Source: G963668605 sp963668605
Lineage (GTDB): Bacteria; Acidobacteriota; Terriglobia; Bryobacterales; Bryobacteraceae
Direction of reading: 5' to 3'
Assembly: GCA_963668605.1 (NCBI GenBank)
Contig: OY764903.1
Location: 6,138,001 to 6,202,000, forward strand
Length of the DNA: 64,000 bases
Under the pieces are notes generated by a model that was given only the letters and a program-made list of their open reading frames with translations, was not told the DNA's origin and did no database searches. The translations under genes and the position numbers were made by a program. Below are positions 24,772-34,130 of this stretch, piece after piece; position 1 is the first letter of the stretch, and each line of letters begins with the position of its first letter.

Positions 24772-25767
24772 CTATACAAAGAACAAGCGCCACGTCACGT
24801 TGACCAGCGCGTGCGTGACCATCGCCGCGCGCAGGCTGCCCGCGTTTTGCATTGCGAGTCCATAGAATACGCCCGCGAGACCGGCAAGCGCCGCGAAGCG
24901 CCAGTTCGGAAAGCCGGGCGGAAAGATCAGATGCACGGAGCCAAAGAGCACAGCCGTAATCAGCACCGCCGCGGTGGTGCTGGCGGTCCACTTCCGCAGC
25001 CATTGTTGCAGCAGACCGCGGAAGAAAAATTCCTCGGTCAGCACCGTCACCCAAAGCATGCCGAAGAACATCGGAACCGCAAACAGCAAGGGCCGTGTCC
25101 AATCCTGCGGCCATGTGCGCAGGCGCGCGAAATGGATGGCGAGATTCAGAGCGTAGCTGAGCGGCAGGAAACAGAGAAAATGTAGGACGCCGTACTTCCA
25201 GTCGCGCCATGTGGGAAGGAATCCGAAGCCGGGCACTTTGCTGCGGCGCAAATACAGGCACGCGGCGATGCCCACCCGGACCCACATCAGGCGTGGCAGG
25301 AAATCGACCGGGACTTTCGGCGCCGCGGGCAGCAGCGGGCACACGACTCTGAAGAGGCCCGAGAGATACACCGCCAGCATAACCAACAGAAAGAGCGAAT
25401 CGCTCCAACCCGCGCGGGGCATTACCACAAACCAGAACGACGCCAGTGCGGCCAGCGCCAGCAGCAAGACAAATCTCTGCCAGCTAAACGCGCTGCTCAG
25501 CAGGGCATAAACGAGGTATGGCGCGACGCCGGTCGCCGTAAGTAGGCAGGCCAGGCGAGCGCCGCTCCCAAGGCGCAGGATGCGCCGGGACACGCCTTCA
25601 AAGCCGGGGACAATATAGAACGCAGCCTCCAGCAGGCAGGCGGCGATCACGGCGAACGCAATGTAACCGGGGGTCGCCAGTGTATGCGCATAGTACAGCC
25701 CGGCCGCGGGCAAAACAAGCCAAAGCACGGCAACGGTGATCGCATAGCGGCGCAGGGAATTGTTCAC
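24772..25767 (-). CDS. CPBP family intramembrane metalloprotease
   Basis: The 331-residue protein is mostly membrane-spanning and has the CPBP/Abi motifs in order: TEEFFFRG (E245, E246, R250), SVHLIF (H279) and THALVNV (H319, N323). Family members cleave prenylated or membrane proteins, or act in bacteriocin self-immunity. The start is the GTG at 25767 with AGAG upstream; the open frame continues further but contains a strong hairpin and non-homologous sequence. The substrate is unknown and neighbours give no clue. Confidence 0.87.
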   Translation of the reverse strand: MNNSLRRYAITVAVLWLVLPAAGLYYAHTLATPGYIAFAVIAACLLEAAFYIVPGFEGVSRRILRLGSGARLACLLTATGVAPYLVYALLSSAFSWQRFVLLLALAALASFWFVVMPRAGWSDSLFLLVMLAVYLSGLFRVVCPLLPAAPKVPVDFLPRLMWVRVGIAACLYLRRSKVPGFGFLPTWRDWKYGVLHFLCFLPLSYALNLAIHFARLRTWPQDWTRPLLFAVPMFFGMLWVTVLTEEFFFRGLLQQWLRKWTASTTAAVLITAVLFGSVHLIFPPGFPNWRFAALAGLAGVFYGLAMQNAGSLRAAMVTHALVNVTWRLFFV

Positions 25768-25780
25768 TCGCTCTATCTTA

Positions 25781-25813
25781 GCGTGACGCTGCGGACGCTT
25801 CGCAGCGTCACGC
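25781..25813. repeat. Perfect 13-bp palindromic hairpin
   Basis: GCGTGACGCTGCG (25781-25793) and its exact reverse complement (25801-25813) are separated by seven bases. It lies between the molybdopterin-binding protein gene and the CPBP protease gene, both minus strand. No T-run follows on either strand, so it is either a Rho-assisted terminator or mRNA-stabilising stem, or a REP-like element. Confidence 0.6.
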
Positions 25814-25888
25814 CAGTTCGCGAGGCACACAGGAAATAGGCCGGATGCCAGCGAGGCGCCCAGCCATAGAGTGGAGGAGACTGTTTGC

Positions 25889-26860
25889 TCAGGCCAGCAG
25901 ACCACCGTGTCCGAGGCAGGCGATTTCCCAACCCGTCACATGATAGCGTGCGAGCATCGGCGGCAGGATCAAGTCGACGACGTTTGGTTTCGCCGAACGA
26001 AAACACCCGGGCGCCGATACCACAGGGATCTCGTCCTTGTAGCCGAGCAAGAGCAAATTGCCGGGTTCCACAGGCGCCAGGAATCTCTCGATGTGGCAGC
26101 CGATGCGGTTCATCGCGCGACCGACCACGTCTTCCGGTCCGGCGGGCGCGGTGGTCGAGGCCACTAGAATCAGTGTGGGCTTCGTCTTGGCCAGATGCAG
26201 AAGCGCGCGGGCCACTTCCGTTTCTTCTTCGACCGCCGAAAGCACGTAGTTGGCGCGGCAGCCGTAATGCTCCAGGCGCTGCGCCATGATGTTCTCAAAA
26301 AGCTGCCGGGCGCGCTCCCCGCTGACCGGGTCCGTGTACAACACTGCGGCAAGCGGCGCACGCAGGGGGCGCGCCTGCATGATCGGACCGCGCTCTTTCA
26401 AGATCGACGTCACCGCCTCAAGCTGGGATTTAGCCACGGCGAACGGCGCGCTCTTCACTGTCGCGATGCGCTGTCCGGCCTTGGCGAAGCTGAAGTTCGG
26501 CATCGTCGCGATCACCACGCTCGAGGCACAGTTAATCTGCTTGAGCAACTCGTCGTCTACCAACAGGCAGGAATCCTCTGTCACGAACAGGTTGGCACGG
26601 CCACCCGCGGCGAGCCGGATCTCGATGGAACCGCAGCCCATCTCTCTAGAGATGATCGTGACCGCCTCGTCCTCGCCGATTTCGCCGTCTTCGAGTTCCG
26701 TCACCCACACGCTGTCCATGCCCTCCGTCACCAGCAGGCGGACATCCTCTTCGCTAATCACGTGCCCTTTCGCAAGGAGTTTCTTACCGCCGGGTCGAAA
26801 GATAGTGCAGCAAAGGATTCTACCCATCGACTCTTCAATACTGACGGTCAGAGCTTTCAT
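25889..26860 (-). CDS. Molybdopterin-binding domain protein
   Basis: The 323-residue protein resembles the MoaB/MogA fold used for molybdopterin binding in its C-terminal half, with TLILVASTTAPAGPEDVVGRA and PVEPGNLLLLGYKDEIPVVSAPGC. The N-terminal half (GRILCCTIFRPGGKKLLAKGHVI) is like the entry domain of MoeA-type proteins. Comparable stand-alone proteins accompany molybdenum hydroxylases, but no hydroxylase is in this window. The ATG at 26860 has AGGAG seven bases upstream. Its role is probably cofactor sensing or insertion; that is inference. Confidence 0.82.
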   Translation of the reverse strand: MKALTVSIEESMGRILCCTIFRPGGKKLLAKGHVISEEDVRLLVTEGMDSVWVTELEDGEIGEDEAVTIISREMGCGSIEIRLAAGGRANLFVTEDSCLLVDDELLKQINCASSVVIATMPNFSFAKAGQRIATVKSAPFAVAKSQLEAVTSILKERGPIMQARPLRAPLAAVLYTDPVSGERARQLFENIMAQRLEHYGCRANYVLSAVEEETEVARALLHLAKTKPTLILVASTTAPAGPEDVVGRAMNRIGCHIERFLAPVEPGNLLLLGYKDEIPVVSAPGCFRSAKPNVVDLILPPMLARYHVTGWEIACLGHGGLLA

Positions 26861-27027
26861 CAATTTCTCCTAATCACGAAGTGGCGAGATCTCGCTGCAT
26901 AAATTATACAGTTACGGCCCGGTCCCGAATCGTACTTTCTCATCTGATTAGATCATTCTTTTGTGGGTAAAGTACTAACCCCAAAAGCAGGAGGAACAAA
27001 AGGAGAAATACACTGTCGTTTCAGCGC

Positions 27028-28347
27028 TTACCGGGTAAACGCGCCAGCTGCTTCCGGCGATGTCGGCTCGCAAGGACTTTCCGCGGAGCCGGCTCGAAGT
27101 CGCCGCTCCATGGTGGCGACGTCCAGATCCCCGGTCCAGCGTGCCACGACGAGTGTCGCGACGCCATTGCCAATCACGTTGGTGATTGCGCGCGCCTCCG
27201 ACATGAAACGGTCGATGCCGAGGATCAGGGCCAGACCTCCCACCGGAACGTTGCCCACAGCCGAGAGCGTGGCGGCCAGCACCACGAAGCCGCTTCCGGT
27301 GACACCTGCCGCACCTTTCGAGGTCAACAGCAGGACGGCCAGTAGCGTGAGTTGCTGGAAGAGCGTCATGGGGGAGTTCGTAGCCTGCGCGATGAAGATC
27401 GCCGCCATGGTGAGGTAGATCGATGTGCCATCCAGGTTGAACGAGTAGCCCGTCGGAATCACGAGTCCAACTGTCGATTTTCCGGCACCGAGGCTTTCCA
27501 GCTTCAACATCATGCGGGGCAGCGCAGCTTCCGAACTGGAGGTGCCCAGGACGATCATGATTTCCTCACGGATGTACCGCAGAAAATGGAAGATGCGGAA
27601 GCCGTGCAGGCGGGCGATGGAGCCCAGCACCAGGAACACGAAGGCCAGGCAGGTGAGATAGAAAGTACCCATCAGCTTTGCGAGCGAGAGCAGGCTCGTC
27701 ATGCCATACGCGCCGACCGTAAATGCAATCGCTCCGAATGCGCCCAGGGGCGCTGCTCTCATGATGATGCCGACGATCGAAAAGAGGGTCTCCGAGATTG
27801 CTTCGACAAACTCCAGCAGGCGTTTTCGTCTTGCTCCCAATTGCTGCAGAGCGATGCCAAAGAGCACGGCCAGAAAGAGCACCTGGAGAATTTCGCCCTT
27901 GGCGAAGGCATCGACGAAGGTATTGGGAATTACATTGAGCAGAAAATCCTTCGTCGATTGTGTTTTGGCCGAACCTGTATAGGCGGAGACTGCGCTCGCA
28001 TCGAGCGTGCGCACATCCACGTTCATGCCTGCGCCAGGACGGATCACATTGACGATGAACAGACCAAGAAAAAGAGCGAGCGTGGTGACGACTTCGAAGT
28101 ACAGCAGCGCCAGACCGCCCGTCCGCCCGACTTTCTTGAGATCTTCCGTGCCCGCGATGCCGAGTACTACGGTGCAGAAGATAATCGGGGCGATGATCAT
28201 TTTGATCAGCTTGATGAAGCCGTCGCCGAAAGGCTTCATCGCGACGGCCGTGGACGGGGCGAAGATGCCAAGCACAGTTCCGATCGCGATCGCCACCAGA
28301 ACCTGGAAGTAGAGAGAGCGCAACAGTGCGCGGGGAGTAAGAGTCAT
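27028..28347 (-). CDS. Dicarboxylate/amino acid:cation symporter (DctA/GltP family)
   Basis: The 439-residue membrane protein shows DAACS family hallmarks. It has IKLIKMIIAPIIFCTVVLGIAG, the Asn-Leu-Asp-Gly-Thr stretch NLDGTSIYLTMA in the transport core, and the re-entrant loop LTSKGAAGVTGSGF. The transporter imports C4-dicarboxylates or acidic amino acids with sodium or protons. It is followed upstream on the same strand by an ALDH7-type dehydrogenase with a 33-base gap, which might point to a lysine/aminoadipate or related acid catabolic route; the link is inference. Confidence 0.95.
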   Translation of the reverse strand: MTLTPRALLRSLYFQVLVAIAIGTVLGIFAPSTAVAMKPFGDGFIKLIKMIIAPIIFCTVVLGIAGTEDLKKVGRTGGLALLYFEVVTTLALFLGLFIVNVIRPGAGMNVDVRTLDASAVSAYTGSAKTQSTKDFLLNVIPNTFVDAFAKGEILQVLFLAVLFGIALQQLGARRKRLLEFVEAISETLFSIVGIIMRAAPLGAFGAIAFTVGAYGMTSLLSLAKLMGTFYLTCLAFVFLVLGSIARLHGFRIFHFLRYIREEIMIVLGTSSSEAALPRMMLKLESLGAGKSTVGLVIPTGYSFNLDGTSIYLTMAAIFIAQATNSPMTLFQQLTLLAVLLLTSKGAAGVTGSGFVVLAATLSAVGNVPVGGLALILGIDRFMSEARAITNVIGNGVATLVVARWTGDLDVATMERRLRAGSAESPCEPTSPEAAGAFTR

Positions 28348-28380
28348 GACTTTCGCAATCTCAATTCTAATTCGAAACGC

Positions 28381-29892
28381 TCAGACTCCAAACTCGATGC
28401 CCTGCGCCAGAGGCAACTCTCCGGACCAATTGAGCGTGACCGTCTGCCGGCGCATGTACGCTTTCCACGAGTCGCTGCCCGCTTCGCGTCCGCCGCCAGT
28501 CTCCTTTTCGCCGCCAAAAGCGCCGCCGATCTCTGCACCGCTCGTGCCGATGTTGATGTTCGCGATGCCGCAATCGCTGCCGCAAGTGCTCAGAAAGGTC
28601 TCGGCGGAGTGCAGGTTCGACGTGAACATCGCCGACGAAAGCCCTTGTGGTACGTCGTTGTGCATCTCGATAGCGCGCTCCAGTTCGTCGAATTCCATGA
28701 TGTAGAGAATCGGAGCGAAAAGCTCCTCTCGCAGCACCGCCATGCCCGGCTGCGCTTCGACCAGCGTGGGTTCGACGAAAAAACCGGCGCGCTCCAGGCT
28801 GCGGCCGCCGTACAGGATCCGGCCGCCCTGCTCGCGGATGCGATCCATACCGGCCATCATCTCGTCGACGGCGGCGCGATTCACCAGCGGCCCCATCAGC
28901 GTCGTCTCCGCGAGAGGATTGCCGATGCGGACCTGGCCGTAGGCGTGCGCCAGGCGTTCTTTCAACAGTGGCGCGATGCCCTTTTGCAGGAACAGCCGCC
29001 GGATCGTCGTGCAGCGCTGTCCAGCCGTGCCGACCGCGCCGAAGACGATGGCGCGCAACGCCAGGTCGAGGTCCGCGTCGTCCATCACGATCACACCGTT
29101 GTTGCCGCCGAGTTCGAGAATCGTACGGCCGAGGCGCTGGTTTACCACCTGTGCCACGCGGTATCCCATCTGACACGAACCGGTGGCGCTTACCAGCGGA
29201 ACACGCCGGTCGTGCAGCATCCGTTCACCCACCGTAGCTCCGCGGCCGATCACGAGATTGAAGACGCCATCCCAACCGTGGCGCTGCATTACGCGATTGC
29301 AGATATGCTGCACGGCGATGGCGCTGAGCGGCGTCTCCGAAGAGGGTTTCCACAATACGCAATCTCCGCACACGGCGGCGATCATTGCATTCCAGGCCCA
29401 CACCGCCACCGGAAAATTGAACGCGCTGATTACTCCCGCGACGCCTAGCGGGTGCCACTGCTCATACATGCGATGGCCAGGTCTCTCGCTATGCATGCTC
29501 AGGCCGTAGAGTTGCCGGGAAAGGCCGACGGCAAAGTCGGCGATATCGATCATCTCCTGCACTTCGCCCTTGCCCTCGGCTAGGATCTTACCCATTTCGA
29601 GCGACACTAGCGCGCCCAGGTCGTCCTTGTGCAGGCGCAGTTCGTCGCCTACGTCGCGGATGATTTCGCCGCGCTTCGGAGCCGGCAGCATGCGCCACTT
29701 CTGGAACGTCTTCGCCGCGTGCGCGACAACCGTTTCATAATCGTCTTCCGAAGCCGTGCGCACGCGCGCTATCGGTGTTCCATCCGCAGGATTCACCGAA
29801 ATCAGCTCGCCGCCACCGGGCTGTGAAACCCAATCGCCCCAGCACGCACCCGAATTCAGCGCCTCAATGTTGAGTCTTCTGAGCAGTTCCAT
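28381..29892 (-). CDS. Aldehyde dehydrogenase, ALDH7/AmaB type
   Basis: The 503-residue enzyme has the ALDH catalytic set: FNFPVAVWAWN near 158, general base E260 in LELGGNN and nucleophile C294 in TAGQRCTTIRR. The GGNNGVIVMDDADLDLA and VGTAGQRCTTIRR stretches are typical of alpha-aminoadipic semialdehyde (piperideine-6-carboxylate) dehydrogenases. It would oxidise aminoadipate semialdehyde to aminoadipate in lysine breakdown using NAD+. Its first 29 bases overlap the 3' end of the upstream pseudouridine synthase gene. Confidence 0.93.
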   Translation of the reverse strand: MELLRRLNIEALNSGACWGDWVSQPGGGELISVNPADGTPIARVRTASEDDYETVVAHAAKTFQKWRMLPAPKRGEIIRDVGDELRLHKDDLGALVSLEMGKILAEGKGEVQEMIDIADFAVGLSRQLYGLSMHSERPGHRMYEQWHPLGVAGVISAFNFPVAVWAWNAMIAAVCGDCVLWKPSSETPLSAIAVQHICNRVMQRHGWDGVFNLVIGRGATVGERMLHDRRVPLVSATGSCQMGYRVAQVVNQRLGRTILELGGNNGVIVMDDADLDLALRAIVFGAVGTAGQRCTTIRRLFLQKGIAPLLKERLAHAYGQVRIGNPLAETTLMGPLVNRAAVDEMMAGMDRIREQGGRILYGGRSLERAGFFVEPTLVEAQPGMAVLREELFAPILYIMEFDELERAIEMHNDVPQGLSSAMFTSNLHSAETFLSTCGSDCGIANINIGTSGAEIGGAFGGEKETGGGREAGSDSWKAYMRRQTVTLNWSGELPLAQGIEFGV

Positions 29893-30634
29893 GATCGGAG
29901 TCTCGCTTCTTGCGCTTACCCGTCAACGACTTGACTTCCTGCAGGGTCAGCTTGCGCCACTTCCCTATTTCGAGTTCGCCGATCCCGATGGGACCGATCG
30001 CCGTCCGCACCAGTTTTAGCACTTTGCTGTCGACCGCTTCGAGCATTCGCCGGACCTGCCGGTTACGGCCTTCCGTGATAGTCAGCTCGATGTGCGAATA
30101 CTTGCCGTGGTCGCGGTCCCGTTTTACCAGTGCCGGCTTTGTGGGGCCGTCGCTCAGATTCACGCCGTTGCGCAAACGCTCGAGTTGTTCGTCGCTCAGC
30201 ATGGTGGAAGCCTTCAGTAGATAGGTCTTCGGTACCTTGTATTCCGGGTTTGTCATCCTTTCGGCGAAAAGCGTGTCGTTGGTCATCAACAGTAATCCGC
30301 TGGTGTCCTGATCGAGCCGTCCGACCGGAATTACCCACTCGCCGACGTCGCCGAGCAAGTCATAGACAGTCGGGCGGCCATCTGGATCCTTGTAAGTCGT
30401 GATGTAGCCCTTGGGTTTGTAAAGCAGGAAATAGACAAGTTCGCCGGCTCGCACGGGCTTGCCGTCCAGTGCCACCTTGTCGCGCTCCAGGTCAACCCAG
30501 TGATCGGGCGTCTGAATGACCTTGCCATTCACCGAGACGCGCCCGGCTCCAATCCATTGCCGTGCATCGTTACGGGAGCCCAGGCCGGCCTTCGACAGTA
30601 CGCGGTCCAGGGTTTTGATCGGACGTTCTTTCAT
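29864..30634 (-). CDS. Pseudouridine synthase, RluB/RsuA family
   Basis: The 256-residue protein has an N-terminal S4 RNA-binding domain (RVLSKAGLGSRNDARQWI) and a RsuA/RluB catalytic domain. The active-site D108 lies in GRLDQDTSGLLLMTND and the flanking YKPKGYITT motif is present. It converts a uridine of 23S (RluB-like) or 16S rRNA to pseudouridine. A charged tail after residue 240 (GKRKKRDSD) is likely RNA-binding. It overlaps the start of the downstream ALDH gene. Confidence 0.93.
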   Translation of the reverse strand: MKERPIKTLDRVLSKAGLGSRNDARQWIGAGRVSVNGKVIQTPDHWVDLERDKVALDGKPVRAGELVYFLLYKPKGYITTYKDPDGRPTVYDLLGDVGEWVIPVGRLDQDTSGLLLMTNDTLFAERMTNPEYKVPKTYLLKASTMLSDEQLERLRNGVNLSDGPTKPALVKRDRDHGKYSHIELTITEGRNRQVRRMLEAVDSKVLKLVRTAIGPIGIGELEIGKWRKLTLQEVKSLTGKRKKRDSDHGTAQKTQH

Positions 30635-30723
30635 TGGTTTCTACTGTAGCGGCTTTTTAAGCGGGGCAAAACAGGGATCTCGCAGCGCACTGCAAATTCC
30701 GGCCTACTCGCGCCAGCCTGCCT

Positions 30724-30990
30724 CTACGCGTGCTTGTGTACAGTATGATGCGATTTCGGGAACAGAGGAGCGCCGAAGCCCCACACCGCAAACAGAACGA
30801 AGAAGAAACCGACGGTGAGGTCGAGCGCCGGACCAGCCCACTGTTCCGGAAACTTCACAATACCGATGGCGACTGCGATGCCTATGGCCAAGGCGTGCCA
30901 GTACCAATGCCGCGCGTGGAAGAAGTACAGCGCAAGTACCGCGATCATCACGGCCGAGCCGTATGTCAGCGCTACCCAAATGGGATTCAT
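30724..30990 (-). CDS. Small three-helix membrane protein
   Basis: The 88-residue product has three hydrophobic segments (about 5-22, 30-46, 57-75) separated by ARHWYWH and KFPEQW. It ends in a His-rich tail HHTVHKHA that could bind metal. The ATG has GGGAG six bases upstream. I do not recognise the family. It stands alone between a pseudouridine synthase and a sugar-acid epimerase gene on the same strand. Confidence 0.72.
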   Translation of the reverse strand: MNPIWVALTYGSAVMIAVLALYFFHARHWYWHALAIGIAVAIGIVKFPEQWAGPALDLTVGFFFVLFAVWGFGAPLFPKSHHTVHKHA

Positions 30991-31082
30991 AAGGATCTCC
31001 CAAGCAGAATATACGCCTGTTCCGCGGCGAAGGGAAGGCTGATTTTCAGATCCGATTTTCAGTGAGTGGTCCCGGGTCAGAG

Positions 31083-32333
31083 CTAAGCGCCCAAGAATAG
31101 CGGCTTGATGTGCCTGTCGAAGAGATTCCCGGTCACATTTCTCGCGACGGCCGGCTCGAATCTGGTCAGCAGGTCGAGATATTCGCTCCCCTTCTTTGCG
31201 GCGACTTTGTAACCGACGTGCAGCAATTGACGCAGGCTGTTGTTGAACTCCGGGTTGCTCCGGTCGTGGCGCAGAGCCGAGACGAATTGCTCCGAAGTCC
31301 AGCGGCTCACGGCTTCCGGAGAGGGCAACCGGGCCGCGTCGATCTCGATCACCGTGGCATACGGTGCGCACAGTTCTTCGCTATGCGCATGCGCTTCGGC
31401 GTAAATCGATTTGGCGAGAGCAAGCCCCGCGCCGCCGGCTTCCGCCAGGCCGATCAACTCTTCGAGCCAGGTGGTGCCCGCGGTCTTGAGGTGTACGCCG
31501 GCGTCGAACTGTTTCAACGCCTTGCGAATCGGAGCGTAAATCGAAAACTTGTCGCTTCCGGAATGCACGCTGAGCTTCAAATTGGCCGGCAGGTTGTACT
31601 GGCCGACCGCGAATGCAATCGTGGCGACATCGTTCGAAAACTCCTCGTCGAACTTCGTCACGTCGCCCACATAGTCGACTCCCTTGTTGAAGCGGCCTGT
31701 GAACTTCGGCGCAATCGTCTGTGCGGGAATGCCCTCGTCGGCGATGGCAGCGAGAATGACGAGCAATTCTGCGGGCGTCTGTGGGACGTCGGTTTCGTCC
31801 ATCGAAACTTCGGTGATGAACTGTCCCTTGCCCTTTGCCGCTTCCACGTGCCGGTAGATGCGGCCCGCCTCCCGGACGGCGGTCAGGTACTTGCCTGCGG
31901 CCTCAGCGACGAACTCGCGAGTAATGCGGAACGGTGCGGCTATGCCCGGAATCAGGATCTCGCCTGCAAGCTCCGGATGCCGGCTGGCGAACTCCAACAC
32001 GGCGGCGGTGGTGGCCGGCCTGCCGATCCAGTCGGCCACATCGAGCGTGAAGAAATCACAGCAATCGAGAAAGCGGTCTACGCTCCCGAGGTTGATATGG
32101 TCGGCGTCGACATGATAAGGCAACGTCCAGCCGAGTTTACGCACGGCGGCGTTCGCTGCCGAGCGAGCTGAGGCGGGCAGGGAACCGATCGTCGTGTGTT
32201 CCCGGTTGGATTTGTTCCACACTGGGATGACCTCGACGCCCTGCTCCAGCGCGAGCATACAAGCGCGCAACTGAGCTTCGGCCTGGTGAGAAAAACGGTC
32301 GCCGACACCGACTGAATATTTCGAAAGCTCCAT
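31083..32333 (-). CDS. Tagaturonate epimerase-like protein (UxaE family)
   Basis: The 416-residue protein resembles UxaE, the metal-dependent tagaturonate/fructuronate epimerase of hexuronate catabolism in bacteria without the UxaB-UxuA route. Family-like stretches include YSVGVGDRFSHQ, TLPYHVDADHIN, APKFTGRFNKGVDYVGD and LSVHSGSDKFSIY. The His/Asp/Ser-rich motifs around 75-80 and 270-280 likely hold the metal. Neighbouring uronate genes are absent, so the physiological substrate is inferred from family only. Confidence 0.85.
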   Translation of the reverse strand: MELSKYSVGVGDRFSHQAEAQLRACMLALEQGVEVIPVWNKSNREHTTIGSLPASARSAANAAVRKLGWTLPYHVDADHINLGSVDRFLDCCDFFTLDVADWIGRPATTAAVLEFASRHPELAGEILIPGIAAPFRITREFVAEAAGKYLTAVREAGRIYRHVEAAKGKGQFITEVSMDETDVPQTPAELLVILAAIADEGIPAQTIAPKFTGRFNKGVDYVGDVTKFDEEFSNDVATIAFAVGQYNLPANLKLSVHSGSDKFSIYAPIRKALKQFDAGVHLKTAGTTWLEELIGLAEAGGAGLALAKSIYAEAHAHSEELCAPYATVIEIDAARLPSPEAVSRWTSEQFVSALRHDRSNPEFNNSLRQLLHVGYKVAAKKGSEYLDLLTRFEPAVARNVTGNLFDRHIKPLFLGA

Positions 32334-32381
32334 AACGACAGTTTACGCGGTGCGAACCACGATTACGAATACACTGGAGTC

Positions 32382-33569
32382 TTGGCTCAACCGGATTCCA
32401 GTTTCGACGTAATCGTCATCGGCGGAGGCGCGGCCGGTCTGCTGTGCGCGATTGAGGCGGGGCAGCGCGGCCGGCGCGTTGCGGTTCTCGAACACTCCGC
32501 CGCGATCGGCCGTAAGATCCTGATCTCCGGTGGCGGGCGCTGCAATTTCACCAACCTGCATTGTGCGCCCGAACACTTTCTCTCGGCGAATCCGCACTTC
32601 CACAAGTCTGCGCTGGCCCGCTACCGGCCGAAGGACTTTCTCGCGCTCGTAGAGAAACATGGCATCCGTTGGCACGAGAAGACGCTCGGGCAACTTTTCT
32701 GCGACCGCTCGGCGCGAGACATCACGGCCATGCTGGAAGCGGAGTGCGCCGCCGCGGGTGTCCGGATTCTCACCGGCGCGGCGCCGCGCGAAGTGCGCAA
32801 AGGCACGGAATTCGAGATCGACATGGGAAGCCATTCCCTGCGCTCGTCCGCACTCGTGATCGCGACCGGCGGCCTCTCCATCCCGAAGGCTGGCGCCAGC
32901 GATTTTGGTTATCGCGTAGCCCGCCAGTTTGGCCATAGCATCGAGGAATGCCGGCCCGCGTTGACGCCGCTCAAACTTGCAGAGGCGGACCGCAAACGCT
33001 ACTGCGATCTTGCCGGCGTCTCCGCCAGCGCGATAGTTTCCATCGGCAAGCGCAGGTTCCGCGAGAATCTGTTGATCACACATCGCGGCCTGAGCGGGCC
33101 CGCTATCCTGCAGATTTCGTCGTACTGGAAGCCGGGCGCGGAAGTCCTCATCGACCTGTTGCCCGAAGTCGATATCGCCGCCGTGTTTCGCGAGCGCAAG
33201 CAGCGCGGCGATCGCGCCACAGTGCGAAGTGTCGCCAGCGAATTTCTGGCGCAGCGGCTGGCCGCACGCTGGTGCGAGCTGCGCAACGAAACGCGCGCTC
33301 TCGCGGCGATTCCGCTGCGCGATCTCGAGAACATTGCCGCCGGGTTCCACAACTGGAAGCTTCGGCCCAGCGGCGTCGAGGATTTCGAGAAAGCCGAAGT
33401 CACGGCCGGGGGTGTCGACACACGTGAACTGTCTTCCAAGACGATGGAGTCGACGAAGCTTCCGGGTCTGTTCTTTATTGGTGAGGTCGTCGATGTGACT
33501 GGCCAACTGGGCGGCTTTAATTTCCAATGGGCGTGGGCGTCGGGCTACTGCGCGGGCCAGGCGCTCTAA
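32382..33569 (+). CDS. HI0933/YhiN-family flavoprotein
   Basis: The 395-residue protein opens with the FAD Rossmann motif VIVIGGGAAGLLCAIEA and has the family-specific KILISGGGRCNFTN. The later ALVIATGGLSIPKAGASDFGY and C-terminal VVDVTGQLGGFNFQWAWASGY complete the HI0933 pattern. These are NAD(P)/FAD-dependent oxidoreductases of undefined reaction. The start is a TTG at 32383 to 32384 by frame, closely preceded by GGAG. Four terminal bases overlap the convergent dCMP deaminase gene. Confidence 0.92.
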   Translation: MAQPDSSFDVIVIGGGAAGLLCAIEAGQRGRRVAVLEHSAAIGRKILISGGGRCNFTNLHCAPEHFLSANPHFHKSALARYRPKDFLALVEKHGIRWHEKTLGQLFCDRSARDITAMLEAECAAAGVRILTGAAPREVRKGTEFEIDMGSHSLRSSALVIATGGLSIPKAGASDFGYRVARQFGHSIEECRPALTPLKLAEADRKRYCDLAGVSASAIVSIGKRRFRENLLITHRGLSGPAILQISSYWKPGAEVLIDLLPEVDIAAVFRERKQRGDRATVRSVASEFLAQRLAARWCELRNETRALAAIPLRDLENIAAGFHNWKLRPSGVEDFEKAEVTAGGVDTRELSSKTMESTKLPGLFFIGEVVDVTGQLGGFNFQWAWASGYCAGQAL

Positions 33570-34036
33570 GTGGGATAGACGCCGCCCACCCGCCGCACTT
33601 TTACCTTGGCTTCGGCGAACAGGATCTCAACCATGCCGAAGTGCTCGTTGTAGTAGTCGCTGGAGTATTGCTGCATGCGCTCATCGGAAACGGCCACTTC
33701 GCAGATGCCGGCCTGGACGATGGCGCGCGCGCAGTCCATGCAGGGCATTATGTCGACGTAGATCGTGCAGCCTTCGAGTGAAGCGCCGGTGCGCGCTGCA
33801 TTGCAGATTGCGTTGCGCTCGGCGTGTTCGATCCAAAGATATTTTGCGGGCCGCTCGAGCCGCTCCGGCACGTCGTCGCGAATGCCGCGCGGAAAGCTAT
33901 TGTAGCCGGTGGAGCGAATCTCATGCGCCGGACCCACGACCACGCAGCCTACCTGCGTGTTCGGATCCTTGCTGCGCGACGCGACGACGCGGCAGATTCC
34001 CAGATAGTATTGGTCCCAACTCGGGATCTCTCTCAT
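33566..34036 (-). CDS. dCMP deaminase (ComEB type)
   Basis: The 156-residue zinc enzyme has the deaminase motif EHAERNAI (H71, E73) and MPCMDCARAIV (C99, C102). The preceding GYNSFPRGI is typical of dCMP deaminases. It deaminates dCMP to dUMP for thymidylate synthesis. The ATG at 34036 is preferred over an in-frame GTG two codons upstream. It converges with the flavoprotein gene with a four-base overlap. Confidence 0.93.
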   Translation of the reverse strand: MREIPSWDQYYLGICRVVASRSKDPNTQVGCVVVGPAHEIRSTGYNSFPRGIRDDVPERLERPAKYLWIEHAERNAICNAARTGASLEGCTIYVDIMPCMDCARAIVQAGICEVAVSDERMQQYSSDYYNEHFGMVEILFAEAKVKVRRVGGVYPT

Positions 34037-34130
34037 GCCCACTCATTCTGACAGGGACACATGGATACATCAACCGCACTCCCGGCCCAATCCCCGCGGC
34101 GACACGCGCGCCTGCTACCGTAGAGAGACC

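Noticed and set aside
27352..29448. A 698-codon open frame on the plus strand
   Set aside because: It lies opposite dctA and the ALDH gene, both with clear family motifs in frame. Its composition (runs of Arg, His, Gln) is typical of antisense frames in high-GC DNA, and it has no recognisable domain.
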